DNA of 64,000 nucleotides from Candidatus Thermoplasmatota archaeon (lineage in GTDB: Archaea > Thermoplasmatota > SW-10-69-26 > JACQPN01 > JAJPHT01), in contig DATLGO010000103.1 in the NCBI GenBank assembly GCA_035540375.1, forward strand, positions 1-64,000. The letters are read 5' to 3'. Every line of letters begins with the position of its first letter. Positions within the stretch are counted from its first letter, which is position 1. This document shows, one piece after another, positions 47,431 through 56,220 of this stretch. Below the pieces are notes generated by a model. The model did not search any database. It saw only the letters and a list, made by a program, of their open reading frames with translations, and was not told the origin of the DNA. The position numbers and the translations under genes were made by a program.

Positions 47431-48624
47431 ATGCACCCGAGCGACGTCATCCGCGGGGCCGCCTCGGACCTTCTCGCGGGGAAGCGCGTCATCCTCGGCG
47501 TCTCGGGCTCGATCAGCGCCGTGCGCGCGGTCGAGGTCGCGCGGGAGATCATCCGCCACGGCGCGGACGTCATTCCCGTGATGACGCCCTCCGCGGAGCG
47601 CATCATCCACCCGGACGCGCTCGAATTCGCGACGGGCCACAGGACGATCACACGCCTCACGGGCGCAGTCGAGCACGTGGACCTCAAGGGCGACCTCATG
47701 GTGGTCGCCCCCGCGACGGGCAACACCGTCGCGAAGATCGCGCTCGGCATCGACGACACGCCGGTCACCACGTTCGCGACGACGCACCTCGGCGTCGCGC
47801 CCGTCCTGATCGCGCCCGCGATGCACGGCACGATGTACGAGAACCCGTTCCTCGTCGGCCACCTCGAGCGCCTGAGGGCCGCGGGCGTCGAGGTCCTCGA
47901 CCCCGTCTTCGAGGAGCGCAAGGCCAAGCTCGCGGACCCGGTCGCGATCGCGGAGCACGCGGTGCGCCTCGCCGGGCCGCGCACGCTCAAGGGCCGCCGC
48001 GTCCTCGTCGTCGCGGGAAGCACCGAGGAGCCGCTTGACGCGATGCGCGTGGTCTCGAACCGCGGCACGGGAGCCTTCGGCGCGGCCCTCGCGCGCGAGG
48101 CCTTCCGCCTCGGCGCCGAGGTCGAACTGTGGTGGGGTCGCGCGAGCGTCGAGCCGCCCGCGTGGATCCCGACGAAACGCTTCGCGACCGTCGCCGACCT
48201 CCTCACGCTCGCCCCCGAGGCGCGCCGCTTCGACGCGGTCGTCATGCCGGCCGCCGTCTCGGACTGGGCCCCGGCCGCGCCGCAGCGCGGCAAGATCCCG
48301 ACTTCCGAGGGCGAAACCGTCGTGCGCCTCGCGCCGACGCCCAAGGTCGCGAAGGCCATCCGCGCGGCGTTCGACGGCGCGCTCGTGACGTTCAAGGCCG
48401 AAAGCGGCCTTGCGCCCGACGCCCTCGCGGCGAGGGCGCGCGAGGCCCTCGCCGCGAACGGCGCCGCGTTTGTCGTCGCGAACGACGTCGCGAACGCGGG
48501 GCGCGCCGAGGCGTCGGTGCTCGTCGTCGACGCGAAGGGGGTCGCGCCGCTTGCGGGCCCGAAGGACCGCGTCGCGCGCGGCATCCTCGACCGCCTCGCG
48601 AAGGTCCTCGGGGGCGCCGCGTGA
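47431..48624 (+). CDS. coaBC: CoaBC: phosphopantothenoylcysteine synthetase/decarboxylase
   Basis: 397-residue bifunctional enzyme joining cysteine to phosphopantothenate and decarboxylating the product. The N-terminal flavoprotein decarboxylase has GVSGSISAVRAVEVAREI, APATGNTVAKIALGI and APAMHGTMYENP. The C-terminal synthetase has VLVVAGSTEEPLDAMRVVSNRGTG and VMPAAVSDWAP. CTTCATG about 27 bases before the ATG may be the promoter box. The stop overlaps the GTG of pantoate kinase, so both CoA-pathway genes are coupled. Confidence 0.95.
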   Translation: MHPSDVIRGAASDLLAGKRVILGVSGSISAVRAVEVAREIIRHGADVIPVMTPSAERIIHPDALEFATGHRTITRLTGAVEHVDLKGDLMVVAPATGNTVAKIALGIDDTPVTTFATTHLGVAPVLIAPAMHGTMYENPFLVGHLERLRAAGVEVLDPVFEERKAKLADPVAIAEHAVRLAGPRTLKGRRVLVVAGSTEEPLDAMRVVSNRGTGAFGAALAREAFRLGAEVELWWGRASVEPPAWIPTKRFATVADLLTLAPEARRFDAVVMPAAVSDWAPAAPQRGKIPTSEGETVVRLAPTPKVAKAIRAAFDGALVTFKAESGLAPDALAARAREALAANGAAFVVANDVANAGRAEASVLVVDAKGVAPLAGPKDRVARGILDRLAKVLGGAA

Positions 48625-49559
48625 CGCCGCGCCGCGCCGCCGCGTTCTCGCCCGGCCACGTCACGGGATTCTTCGAGATCCGCGACGAGGCCTCGGAGTG
48701 GGACCGGAAGGGCTCGCGCGGCGCGGGCTTCGCGACGAAACTCGGCGCGCTCTCGTTCGTCGAGGTCGAGCCCGCGCGGAGGTTCTCGCTCGACATCTCG
48801 CTCGACAAGTCGCGCTCCGAGGCGCCCGTCACGCGGCACGCCGTGCGCGAGGTCCTCAAGGCCGCGATCGCGGACGGGAAGGTCCCGTACGACCGCGACG
48901 CGCCCGCGGGCGAGCGCGCGAAGGTCGCGATGCGCGTCTTCACGGAGACGCAGCTCCCCGTGTCGCAGGGGTTCGGCATGAGCGCGGCGGGCGCGCTCTC
49001 GGCCGCGATGGCCGCGGCGAAGGCGCTGGGCGTCGGCCGCACCGAAGCCGTGCGCGCCGCGCATGCCGCGGAGATCGCGAACCGGTCCGGGCTCGGCGAC
49101 GTCGCGGGCGCGATCCACGGCGGTTGGGAGATCCGACGCGCCCCTGGACTCCCGCCCTACGGCGCGGTCCAGTCGTTCATGGGCTACGGCGAGCTCGTGC
49201 TCTGCGTCGTCGACGAACCCCTCGAGACGAAGAGCGTCCTCGCGGATCCCGCGAAGCGTCGCGCGATCAACGCGGCGGGCGCTCGCGCCGTGGACGCCCT
49301 GCTCGCGGAGCCGACCGTGGAGCGCTTCTTCGACCTCAGCCACGCGTTCGCGATCGAAACCGGCCTTCTGAAGGGCCGCCTGCTCGACGCGGTCGAGACG
49401 GCGCGCCAGCACGGGCACGCGTCCATGAGCATGCTCGGCGGAAGCCTCTTCGCGGTCGGCCGCCGCGACGCCCTCCTCGCGGCGCTGAAACCGTTCGGCG
49501 AGACGTTCGTCACCGAGGTCGACCCCGAACCCGCGCGGATCCTCCCGATCGAGACGTGA
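48621..49559 (+). CDS. Archaeal pantoate kinase (GHMP family)
   Basis: 312 residues from GTG 48621. GHMP kinase layout: AFSPGHVTGFFEI at the start, the ATP-binding PVSQGFGMSAAGALSAAMAAAK near 112-133, and a C-terminal MSMLGGSLFAV strand with a glycine-rich turn. In archaea pantoate is phosphorylated before condensation with beta-alanine. Overlap with coaBC supports this assignment over other GHMP kinases. Ends against convergent rtcA. Confidence 0.93.
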   Translation: MTPRRAAAFSPGHVTGFFEIRDEASEWDRKGSRGAGFATKLGALSFVEVEPARRFSLDISLDKSRSEAPVTRHAVREVLKAAIADGKVPYDRDAPAGERAKVAMRVFTETQLPVSQGFGMSAAGALSAAMAAAKALGVGRTEAVRAAHAAEIANRSGLGDVAGAIHGGWEIRRAPGLPPYGAVQSFMGYGELVLCVVDEPLETKSVLADPAKRRAINAAGARAVDALLAEPTVERFFDLSHAFAIETGLLKGRLLDAVETARQHGHASMSMLGGSLFAVGRRDALLAALKPFGETFVTEVDPEPARILPIET

Positions 49560-50573
49560 TCAGCCGATCTCGACGAGCACGCCCGACGCGTCTTCGGTCC
49601 GCTCGACGCGGTGCCCGAACGCCGCGACGAGGTCGAGCGCCGTCGAAGCGTGGAGCGAGAGCCGCCTGGCCCGATAGGCGCCGCCTCCCGCGACGGCCAT
49701 GAGGACGGGAAGCTGGTCCGCGAGATGCTCGTCCACGGGCGCACCCGTCGCGTCCTCCGCAAGGAGCGTCGCGACCGCTTCCCGCCCGACCTCCTCGGCC
49801 GGGTAGCCGCGGCGGCCGAGCGCGCTCGCGCCGAGGACGGCGCCGCTCGCGTAGCGCGCGACGAGGTCGAAGCCCATGCCGATGCCCGGGCCGCGGTGGT
49901 GGTCCTCCTCGAACGTCGCCGCGAGGCCCGCCGACGCGAGCGCGTCGCGGGCCGCGTCCGTCGCGCGCGAGAGGACGTGCCGCGGGAGGCCGTGGGCGTG
50001 CGCGACGCCTTCGATCCCCGCAAGCCGTCCGCGGTCGAGAAGGCGGACGCGGTCGAGCGGCGTCGGCTCGACGGTCGCGGTCACGACGCCGCGGCCGACG
50101 GGCACGTAACCCCGGCGCTCGAGCGAGAACGCGACCCGCGCGCCGAGGCGGTCGAGCGCGGGCTCGAGGACCCGCGACACGTAGGTCCACGAAGGCGCCT
50201 TCGGCACGTCGGTGCCCCCTTCGACCCGGAGGACGTGCCGCTCCCGCGAAGCGAGCGCGACCGGGAGCACCGCCTGGAGGACGAGCGCGACGCTCCCCGC
50301 GGTCCCGACCCTGAAGCTCCGCTCGCTTGCGAGCGCGAGGCCGGGCCGGAGCGTCACCTCCGTCGAGCCGGGGTGGACGCCCCCGATCTCCCCGTCGCAG
50401 AGCTCCGCGACGGCGAGCGCCGCGGCGACGTGCTGCGGCTTGAGCCCGGGCGGGTCGCGTCGGCCGCGCACATTCACGACGCGCACCGGCACGCGCGCAA
50501 CGGCCGAAAGCGCAAGGGCGACGCGGAGCACCTGCCCCCCGCCTTCCCCCTGCGATCCGTCCACAACGCGCAC
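49560..50573 (-). CDS. rtcA: RNA 3'-terminal phosphate cyclase
   Basis: 337 residues from GTG 50573. Starts VVDGSQGEGGGQVLR, the family hallmark. It continues with RRDPPGLKPQHVAAA, GTAGSVALVLQAVLPVAL, PSWTYVSRVLEPALDRLG, EEDHHRGPGIGMGF and DEHLADQLPVLMA, whose His is the AMP-accepting residue. It converts RNA 3'-phosphate to 2',3'-cyclic phosphate. The start lies 27 bases from a palindromic promoter box shared with the divergent methyltransferase. Confidence 0.95.
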   Translation of the reverse strand: MRVVDGSQGEGGGQVLRVALALSAVARVPVRVVNVRGRRDPPGLKPQHVAAALAVAELCDGEIGGVHPGSTEVTLRPGLALASERSFRVGTAGSVALVLQAVLPVALASRERHVLRVEGGTDVPKAPSWTYVSRVLEPALDRLGARVAFSLERRGYVPVGRGVVTATVEPTPLDRVRLLDRGRLAGIEGVAHAHGLPRHVLSRATDAARDALASAGLAATFEEDHHRGPGIGMGFDLVARYASGAVLGASALGRRGYPAEEVGREAVATLLAEDATGAPVDEHLADQLPVLMAVAGGGAYRARRLSLHASTALDLVAAFGHRVERTEDASGVLVEIG

Positions 50574-50596
50574 GCGGGGCGCGAGCGCATGAAACC

Positions 50597-50604
50597 CCTT
50601 AAGG
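50597..50604. promoter_or_regulatory. Palindromic bidirectional promoter box CCTTAAGG
   Basis: A perfect palindrome centred 26-28 bases from both divergent start codons, GTG 50573 (rtcA) and GTG 50627. The same TBP-binding site would give leaderless transcripts in both directions. Confidence 0.6.
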
Positions 50605-50626
50605 CCCGCCCCCCGCTTCCCGGCGC

Positions 50627-51682
50627 GTGACCCTCGCGGACCGGCTCAGGGCGCGGATCGCGCGCGAGGGTCCGCTCCGCTTCGACGCGTACATGGAGGC
50701 CGCGCTCTTCGACCCCGAGGACGGATACTATGCGCGCGGCCCCGCGATCGGTCGCGCGGGCGACTTCGCGACGGCCACGAACGAGCCCGCCTTCGCGCGG
50801 TGCCTCGCGCGCTTCGCGCGCGACGTGCGCGCCCGCCTCGGCGACCCGCCGGGGTTCCGCGTGATCGACGCGGGCGGCGGCACCGGGGCGCTGGCCTCGG
50901 CGCTCGCGGCGGAGGGCTTCGCGGTGGGCGTCGTCGAGCGCGCTCCGGGCCTCGCGGCGGCCCAGCGCGCGCGCGGCCTCGACACGCGGCCCGCGATCGG
51001 CGACTTCGCGCCGATCACGGGGGTCGTCGTCGCGAACGAACTCCTCGACGCGTTCCCCGCGCGCCGCGTCGAGGCGACGGCGGAAGGGTTCGTCGAACTG
51101 GGCGTCGGCCTCGACGCCGCGGGCCGCTTCGTCGAGGTGCCGCTCGGGCCCGCCGACGCGGCCCTCGCCGCGCTCGTCGGCGATTTGCCTTCGGGCTGTC
51201 GCGCGGAGGCCTCGCCCGCAGCCCTCGCGTGGATCGCCGACCTTTCGAGCGCGCTCACGCGCGGCGTCGCGATCGTCCTCGATTACGGCGGCGCCGCGCA
51301 CGAGATCCGCGGCGAGCACCTGCCGCGCGGGACGCTCCGCGCGTATCGGCAGCACGCGATCGTGGACCCGCTCGCCGACCCCGGCTCGGCGGACCTCACG
51401 GCCGACGTGGACTTCGACGCGGTGGCCGAAGCCGGCCGGCGCGCGGGCTTCGCGGTCGCGGGGCCCGTCAACCAGGGGTCGTTCCTCCTGGGGAACGGCC
51501 TCGTGGACGAGATGGAGGCGGCCCGCGTCTCGGGCGACCTCGAAGGCCTCTTCGCGATGCGGACCCTCGCCCTTCCCGGGGGCATGGGCGAACGCTTCAA
51601 GGTCGCAGGCCTTGCGCGGGGAATGAGGGCGGAGGGCCTCTCCGGGTTCGAGCGCCCTCGTCCGGGCCCACAACGGTCATGA
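50627..51682 (+). CDS. MidA/NDUFAF7-family (DUF185) methyltransferase
   Basis: 351 residues. Begins TLADRLRARIAREGPLRFDAYMEAALFDPEDGYYA, where the FxxYMxxALxxPxxGYY block is diagnostic. Then GRAGDFATA, the SAM site VIDAGGGTGALA, VVANELLDAFPARRV, IVLDYGG and ADVDFDAVAEAGRRAGF. The mitochondrial relative methylates an arginine of complex I; in archaea the target is unknown. GTG start fits the palindromic leaderless promoter. Confidence 0.9.
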   Translation: MTLADRLRARIAREGPLRFDAYMEAALFDPEDGYYARGPAIGRAGDFATATNEPAFARCLARFARDVRARLGDPPGFRVIDAGGGTGALASALAAEGFAVGVVERAPGLAAAQRARGLDTRPAIGDFAPITGVVVANELLDAFPARRVEATAEGFVELGVGLDAAGRFVEVPLGPADAALAALVGDLPSGCRAEASPAALAWIADLSSALTRGVAIVLDYGGAAHEIRGEHLPRGTLRAYRQHAIVDPLADPGSADLTADVDFDAVAEAGRRAGFAVAGPVNQGSFLLGNGLVDEMEAARVSGDLEGLFAMRTLALPGGMGERFKVAGLARGMRAEGLSGFERPRPGPQRS

Positions 51683-51706
51683 GGAGGGCCCCCGAGACCC
51701 CGGGCG

Positions 51707-52777
51707 ATGGACAGGGGCGGCCTCGCGTACGCTGCGGCCTTCGTCGTCGCGCTTATTGCGGCGGCGGTCGCCTACGACGCGATCTCCGCATGGGCCGTCC
51801 ACCAGGCGGAGGACGTGGACGCGGAAGCCGCGGCCGCGCGTCGCGCCTACACGTTCCTTTCGGGCGCGAGGGGCGGCGACGCGCCGCGCGTCATCGTGAT
51901 CGGCGCGAGCGACGCGCGCGAGGGCGTCGACGCGTACATCGTCGACCGCCTTCTCAGGGAGCGAGGCCTTCCGCACGAGACGTTCAACCTCGCGGTGGGC
52001 GGCGACACGCCGCTTCGCCGCATCCCGGAGCTTCCGCTCCTCGTCGAGGCGCGGCCCGCCCTCGTCGTCTACACCGTCGGCCCCTTCACGTTCCGCGACA
52101 CGCCGCCTGACGGCCTCGTGAACCGGTTCATGCCCGTCGCGCACCTTGCGGCCGCGCCGGCCCCGGGCAGCGAGGCGGCGATGCTTCTGGGCCCTGCGCA
52201 CATCGAGGCCCTCGATCCCCCGCCCTTCGCGCGACTCTCGCCCGAGCGGCTTTCGATGGAGCGGCAAGCCATCCGGGACGCGCTTCGCGACGCGGTGGCC
52301 TCCGCGCTCGGCCTCGAGGACGAGAACGAGCGCCGGTCCCGCGACCGAAGTTTGCGCGTCTCGAGCGTGAAGGATCCCTGGACGACCTCGGCCGAGTCGC
52401 TCTCTGGGCCCGCGCTCGAAGCCGCCCTCGCGTCGTTTCCTCGCGGATGGGAGACCGTCGGCGACCGCGAGAACGAAAACACGCGCGCCTTCGAGCTCGT
52501 CCTGCGGACCCTCGCCGAAGCGGGGATCCCGACCCTCGTCGTCGAGAGCCCCCTCAACCCGGCCTTCGATGACCTCGTCCCCGCCGATTCGCTCGCGGCC
52601 TTCCGCGCGCGCGCCGCCGAGGCGAGCCTGCGCCACGGAGTCCCCTTCGTCGGGGCCCAGGGAATCGCGGCGCCCGACGACTTCGCGGACCACGTGCACG
52701 CGAACCGGGCGGGCCGCGAGAAGCTCAGCGCCCGCCTTGCCGACCTCGTCGCGGGCCTCCTGGAGGCGCGCGCGTGA
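51707..52777 (+). CDS. Membrane-anchored SGNH-like hydrolase (acyltransferase partner)
   Basis: 356 residues. One N-terminal span (LAYAAAFVVALIAAAVAYDAI) precedes an SGNH-type exterior domain: VIVIGASDAREG near residue 64 (Ser block), TFNLAVGGDTP (Gly), and DDFADHVHAN near 328, the usual Asp-x-x-His end. Such proteins (DltD, AlgJ/X, PatB) accept acyl groups outside the membrane from an MBOAT protein. The next gene is exactly that, overlapping by four bases. Confidence 0.8.
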   Translation: MDRGGLAYAAAFVVALIAAAVAYDAISAWAVHQAEDVDAEAAAARRAYTFLSGARGGDAPRVIVIGASDAREGVDAYIVDRLLRERGLPHETFNLAVGGDTPLRRIPELPLLVEARPALVVYTVGPFTFRDTPPDGLVNRFMPVAHLAAAPAPGSEAAMLLGPAHIEALDPPPFARLSPERLSMERQAIRDALRDAVASALGLEDENERRSRDRSLRVSSVKDPWTTSAESLSGPALEAALASFPRGWETVGDRENENTRAFELVLRTLAEAGIPTLVVESPLNPAFDDLVPADSLAAFRARAAEASLRHGVPFVGAQGIAAPDDFADHVHANRAGREKLSARLADLVAGLLEARA

Positions 52778-54219
52778 CCGCCTTCGGGGACCTTCCGTAC
52801 TATGCGCTCCTCGCGGCGACCATCCTCCTTGTCGCGGTCCTCCGCTCGAACCGTCTCCGCGTCATCGGCCTTCTCGCGTCGAGCTGGATCTTCTTCGCGG
52901 TCACCGGCGGCGGCGCATTCATCCTTCTCCTCGCGACGACCATCGTCGACTGGCGCCTCGGCCTCGCGATCGCCCGCGAAGGCGATGCCCGCAAGCGCCG
53001 CGCGCTCCTCGTCGCGGGACTCGTCGCGAGCCTCGGGACGCTCGTCCTCGTGAAATACGCCGGGTTCTTCGTTCGGTCCCTCGCGATCGCGACCGGCCTC
53101 CCGCCGGAGGGCGTCGCGTTGCCGTTCGACGGCCTCCTCCCCACGCTCGCGATCTCCTTCTACACCTTCGAAAGCGTGAGCTACCTCGTCGACGTGTACC
53201 GCCGGGAACTCGAGCCGTCCACGTCGTTCGTCGAGTACGCGACGTTCATCGCCTTCTTCCCGCACCTCGTCGCGGGGCCGATCGTGCGGCCGAAGCAGTT
53301 CCTCCACCAGATCCACGAGCGCATCGCGTTCCGATCCTCGAACCTCGCGCCGGGCCTCTCGCTCATCGCGCTCGGCCTCGTCGAAAAGCTCGTCGTCGCG
53401 GACGGGCTCGCGCCGTTCGTCGACGCGGTCTTCCTCAAGCCCGGCGCGTGGGAGCTTTCGAGCGCGTGGGTGTTTCTCGGCGTCCTCGCCTTCGGCGTGC
53501 AGATCTATTGCGACTTCGCGGGCTACACGCACATCGCGCTCGGGAGCGCGAAGCTCCTCAACCTCGACCTTCCCGAGAATTTCGACTTCCCCTATCTCGC
53601 GACGAGTCCGCGCGCGTTCTGGCGGCGTTGGCACATCACGCTCTCGACGTGGTTGCGCGACTACCTCTACAAGCCGCTCGGAGGCAGTCGCAACGGCTCC
53701 GGTCGAACCGTGTTCGCGCTCATGGCGACGATGGCGCTCGGGGGCCTCTGGCACGGCGCGAGCTGGACGTTCGTGCTCTGGGGCGTCCTCCACGGCGCGC
53801 TCCTCGTGGCCGACCGCTTCGGAAGTCCCGCGCTTCGCGCGAGGACCTCCTTCGTTCCGCGCGGCCTCGCCCTCGCCGCGGGATGGTTCGCGACGCAGTA
53901 CGCAGTCTTCCTCGGTTGGCTCCTCTTCCGCGCCGCGAGCCTGGAGGACGCGCTCTACATGGCCCGCAAGTATCTCTTCCTCGACGGATTCGCCTGGAGC
54001 CTCGACGGGGCGCCGGCAGGCGCCGACCTCGCGACGGCGGCGCCGCTCATTGTCGGATTCGTCGTCGTCGGGCTCGCGAGCGCGGGCCTCGGCGGCCTCG
54101 CCGCGCGTCTCGGGGCGGTCAGGCCGGCGCCGTGGGCGGCGGCCATGGGCGCCCTGCTCCTCGCGGTGTTCGCGCTCGCGCCGAGCGACACCGTGCCGTT
54201 CATCTACTTCCAGTTCTGA
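52774..54219 (+). CDS. MBOAT-family O-acyltransferase (AlgI/DltB-like)
   Basis: 481 residues from GTG 52774, about ten membrane spans. Family blocks: YTFESVSYLVDVYRRELEP, FPHLVAGPIVRPKQF, IYCDFAGYTHIALGSAKLL, FWRRWHITLSTWLRDYLY and GGLWHGASWTFVLWG with the catalytic His. It moves an acyl group (acetyl in AlgI, alanyl in DltB) across the membrane. With the SGNH partner, probable O-acylation of a surface polysaccharide or glycan. Confidence 0.93.
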   Translation: MTAFGDLPYYALLAATILLVAVLRSNRLRVIGLLASSWIFFAVTGGGAFILLLATTIVDWRLGLAIAREGDARKRRALLVAGLVASLGTLVLVKYAGFFVRSLAIATGLPPEGVALPFDGLLPTLAISFYTFESVSYLVDVYRRELEPSTSFVEYATFIAFFPHLVAGPIVRPKQFLHQIHERIAFRSSNLAPGLSLIALGLVEKLVVADGLAPFVDAVFLKPGAWELSSAWVFLGVLAFGVQIYCDFAGYTHIALGSAKLLNLDLPENFDFPYLATSPRAFWRRWHITLSTWLRDYLYKPLGGSRNGSGRTVFALMATMALGGLWHGASWTFVLWGVLHGALLVADRFGSPALRARTSFVPRGLALAAGWFATQYAVFLGWLLFRAASLEDALYMARKYLFLDGFAWSLDGAPAGADLATAAPLIVGFVVVGLASAGLGGLAARLGAVRPAPWAAAMGALLLAVFALAPSDTVPFIYFQF

Positions 54220-54421
54220 CCCGCGCCGCGCGCTCGAGCGCGGCGCCCGCGTCCTCGATGCGGTGGGCCGCCGTATCGAGCGCGCGCTCCAGATGCAGGG
54301 TCTCCTCCCTGGGGGCGTGCCGGAACGCGTGCCACGTGGCGTGCAGCGTGTTCCACGCCTCTTCGAGCCGCCGCGCGGCCTCCTCCTCTTCGCGGGACGG
54401 GGCGCGACCGGGCGGCTTCAT
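54200..54421 (-). CDS. Small helical protein, unknown
   Basis: 73 residues, charged amphipathic helices (SREEEEAARRLEEAWNTLHA, ETLHLERALDTAAHRIEDAG). Its last 20 bases overlap the end of the MBOAT gene in convergent orientation. It stands 40 bases downstream of citrate synthase on the same strand and could be co-transcribed. Plausible but unsupported by any family. Confidence 0.5.
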   Translation of the reverse strand: MKPPGRAPSREEEEAARRLEEAWNTLHATWHAFRHAPREETLHLERALDTAAHRIEDAGAALERAARVRTGSR

Positions 54422-54461
54422 CCCGGCGGGCTCTGTCGCGTCGTCGATAGGAGCTTTTCGG

Positions 54462-55583
54462 TCACCGCTTCTCGAGCGGGGCGTAGTGCTGATCGACCGG
54501 TCCGACGTATTCGGCGTCGGGACGGATGAGGCGGTTGTCGCCGAGCTGCTCCATCACGTGGGCCGTCCACCCGGCGACGCGCGCGAGCGCGAAGATGGGG
54601 GTGAACAGGTCCGTGGGGATGCCCATGCTGTGGTAGGTCGAGGCGGAGTAGAAGTCGACGTTCGCGTCGAGGCCCTTCTCCTCCTTCATGACCTTCTGGA
54701 TCGCGGTGGACATCTCGTACCAGCGCAGGTTCCCGGAGCGTCGCCCGAGGCGCTCGCTCATGTCCTTGAGGTGGACCGCGCGCGGGTCGAGGGTTTTGTA
54801 GATGCGGTGACCGAAGCCGGGGATCTTCGCGTGCTCCGTGAGCTTCGTGCGCACGTAGTCGCGCGCCCGGTCCGCGGACCCGATGTCCTCGAGCATGTGC
54901 ATCACGGCCTCGTTCGCGCCTCCGTGGAGGGGGCCCTTGAGCGTCCCGACCGCGCTCGTGATCGCCGAATGCATGTCGGAGAGCGTGGAGGCCGTGACGC
55001 GGGCGCTGAACGTCGAGGCGTTAAACCCATGGTCGACGTGGAGGACGAGGCAGACGTCGAAGTCGCGCGCGATCTCCGGGTCGGGCTCCTTGCCCTGGAG
55101 CATGTAGAGGAAGTTCGCCGCGTGGCTGAGGTCGGCGCGGGGCGGGATGGGATCGTGCCCCGTGCGGAGCTGGTGGTACGCCGCGATGATGGTCGCGTAC
55201 TTCGCCGTGAGCCGGATCGCCTTGCGCAGGTTCGCCTGCGGCTCGTTGCGGTCCCGGTCGCCGTCATAGGACGCGAGGGCGCTCGTCGCGGTTCGCAGCG
55301 CCTCCATGGGCGAGGCCCGGCCGGCGATGTTCTTGAGGAACGGGAGGAAGTCCGTGGGGATCGCGCGCTCCGCCGCGAGGCGCGCGCGGAGGTCGGAGAG
55401 CTCGTCGCGCTTCGGGAGCCGGCCGTGCCAGAGAAGGTGCGCCGTCTCCTCGAACGTCGCGTGCGCCGCGAGATCGTGGATGTCGTAGCCGCGGTAGGAG
55501 AGCCGCCCGGCCTGGCCGTCGATGGCGCTCAGCGAGGTCTTGCCGACGACGATGCCCTCGAGTCCGCCTTTTCCGGGAGGCAT
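54462..55583 (-). CDS. gltA: Citrate synthase
   Basis: 373 residues from MPPGKGGLEGIVVGKTSLS. Family sequence blocks: RLSYRGYDIHDLA, HVDHGFNASTFSARV (first catalytic His), GPLHGGANEAVMHML (second His), IPGFGHRIYKTLDPRA, and the catalytic Asp in NVDFYSAS. The short type shared by archaea and Gram-positive bacteria, also used for 2-methylcitrate in some. Condenses acetyl-CoA and oxaloacetate. The reading frame is open far upstream, but this ATG matches the family start. Confidence 0.96.
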   Translation of the reverse strand: MPPGKGGLEGIVVGKTSLSAIDGQAGRLSYRGYDIHDLAAHATFEETAHLLWHGRLPKRDELSDLRARLAAERAIPTDFLPFLKNIAGRASPMEALRTATSALASYDGDRDRNEPQANLRKAIRLTAKYATIIAAYHQLRTGHDPIPPRADLSHAANFLYMLQGKEPDPEIARDFDVCLVLHVDHGFNASTFSARVTASTLSDMHSAITSAVGTLKGPLHGGANEAVMHMLEDIGSADRARDYVRTKLTEHAKIPGFGHRIYKTLDPRAVHLKDMSERLGRRSGNLRWYEMSTAIQKVMKEEKGLDANVDFYSASTYHSMGIPTDLFTPIFALARVAGWTAHVMEQLGDNRLIRPDAEYVGPVDQHYAPLEKR

Positions 55584-55716
55584 GGGGTCACATCCGCCAC
55601 GAATGGCTTGCCGGCGGGATGGTCCGGGGCGACTTAAAGCCTGGGGCTTCCCGGCGCGGCATCCGGCCCCAAGGCTGAAGGGGCGGCACCGCCTCCGCGG
55701 GTCGGAGGCTCGCGAC

Positions 55717-56166
55717 GTGGACAACCTGCGGCTCGCCCTGGCGCTCGCGCTGATCGCGGCGCCCGTCGCCCTCGCGGAGGCCCCGGCCCCCGTCCGCGCG
55801 GAGGCGCGCGGATGGGACCCGCTCGCGCCCGCCGATCTCTCCTCGGTCGCCTGCGGGGGGACGGCTCCGGCGGTGAAGGCCTGCGTCGCGACGTTCACGC
55901 TGACCTCGGCCGGCGTGGTCGTCACCGTGTCGGGATGCTTCACCGGCGACCTCACGGTGACGCTCAGGAACACGAACCTCAGCCAGTGGCCGCGCGGCAC
56001 GAAGACGGTGACGCTCGGACTCGCGTGCGGTCAGGTCCTGGGATCGACCCCGTCGGGCGACGTCTTCCCGGGCCCCGTCGAGGCGCGCGCCGAGACGCGG
56101 ACGCTCTTCAACCTCGCGGGGCAGGACAAGGGGCTCGGACCCTGGTCCGTGACCTACGACTATTGA
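55717..56166 (+). CDS. Secreted 4-Cys protein, copy 1
   Basis: 149 residues from GTG 55717. A signal peptide (LRLALALALIAAPVALAEA) precedes a mature beta-domain with VACGGTAPAVKAC, GCFTGDLTVTLRNTN, LACGQVLGS and a closing GLGPWSVTYDY. It aligns over its length with the next gene, including four Cys in equal positions, likely two disulfides. No known family. Confidence 0.75.
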   Translation: MDNLRLALALALIAAPVALAEAPAPVRAEARGWDPLAPADLSSVACGGTAPAVKACVATFTLTSAGVVVTVSGCFTGDLTVTLRNTNLSQWPRGTKTVTLGLACGQVLGSTPSGDVFPGPVEARAETRTLFNLAGQDKGLGPWSVTYDY

Positions 56167-56220
56167 ATCGCGAGAAACGTTCAAACCCGCGCATGCGACT
56201 TCCTGGCACGGAGGCTCGCC

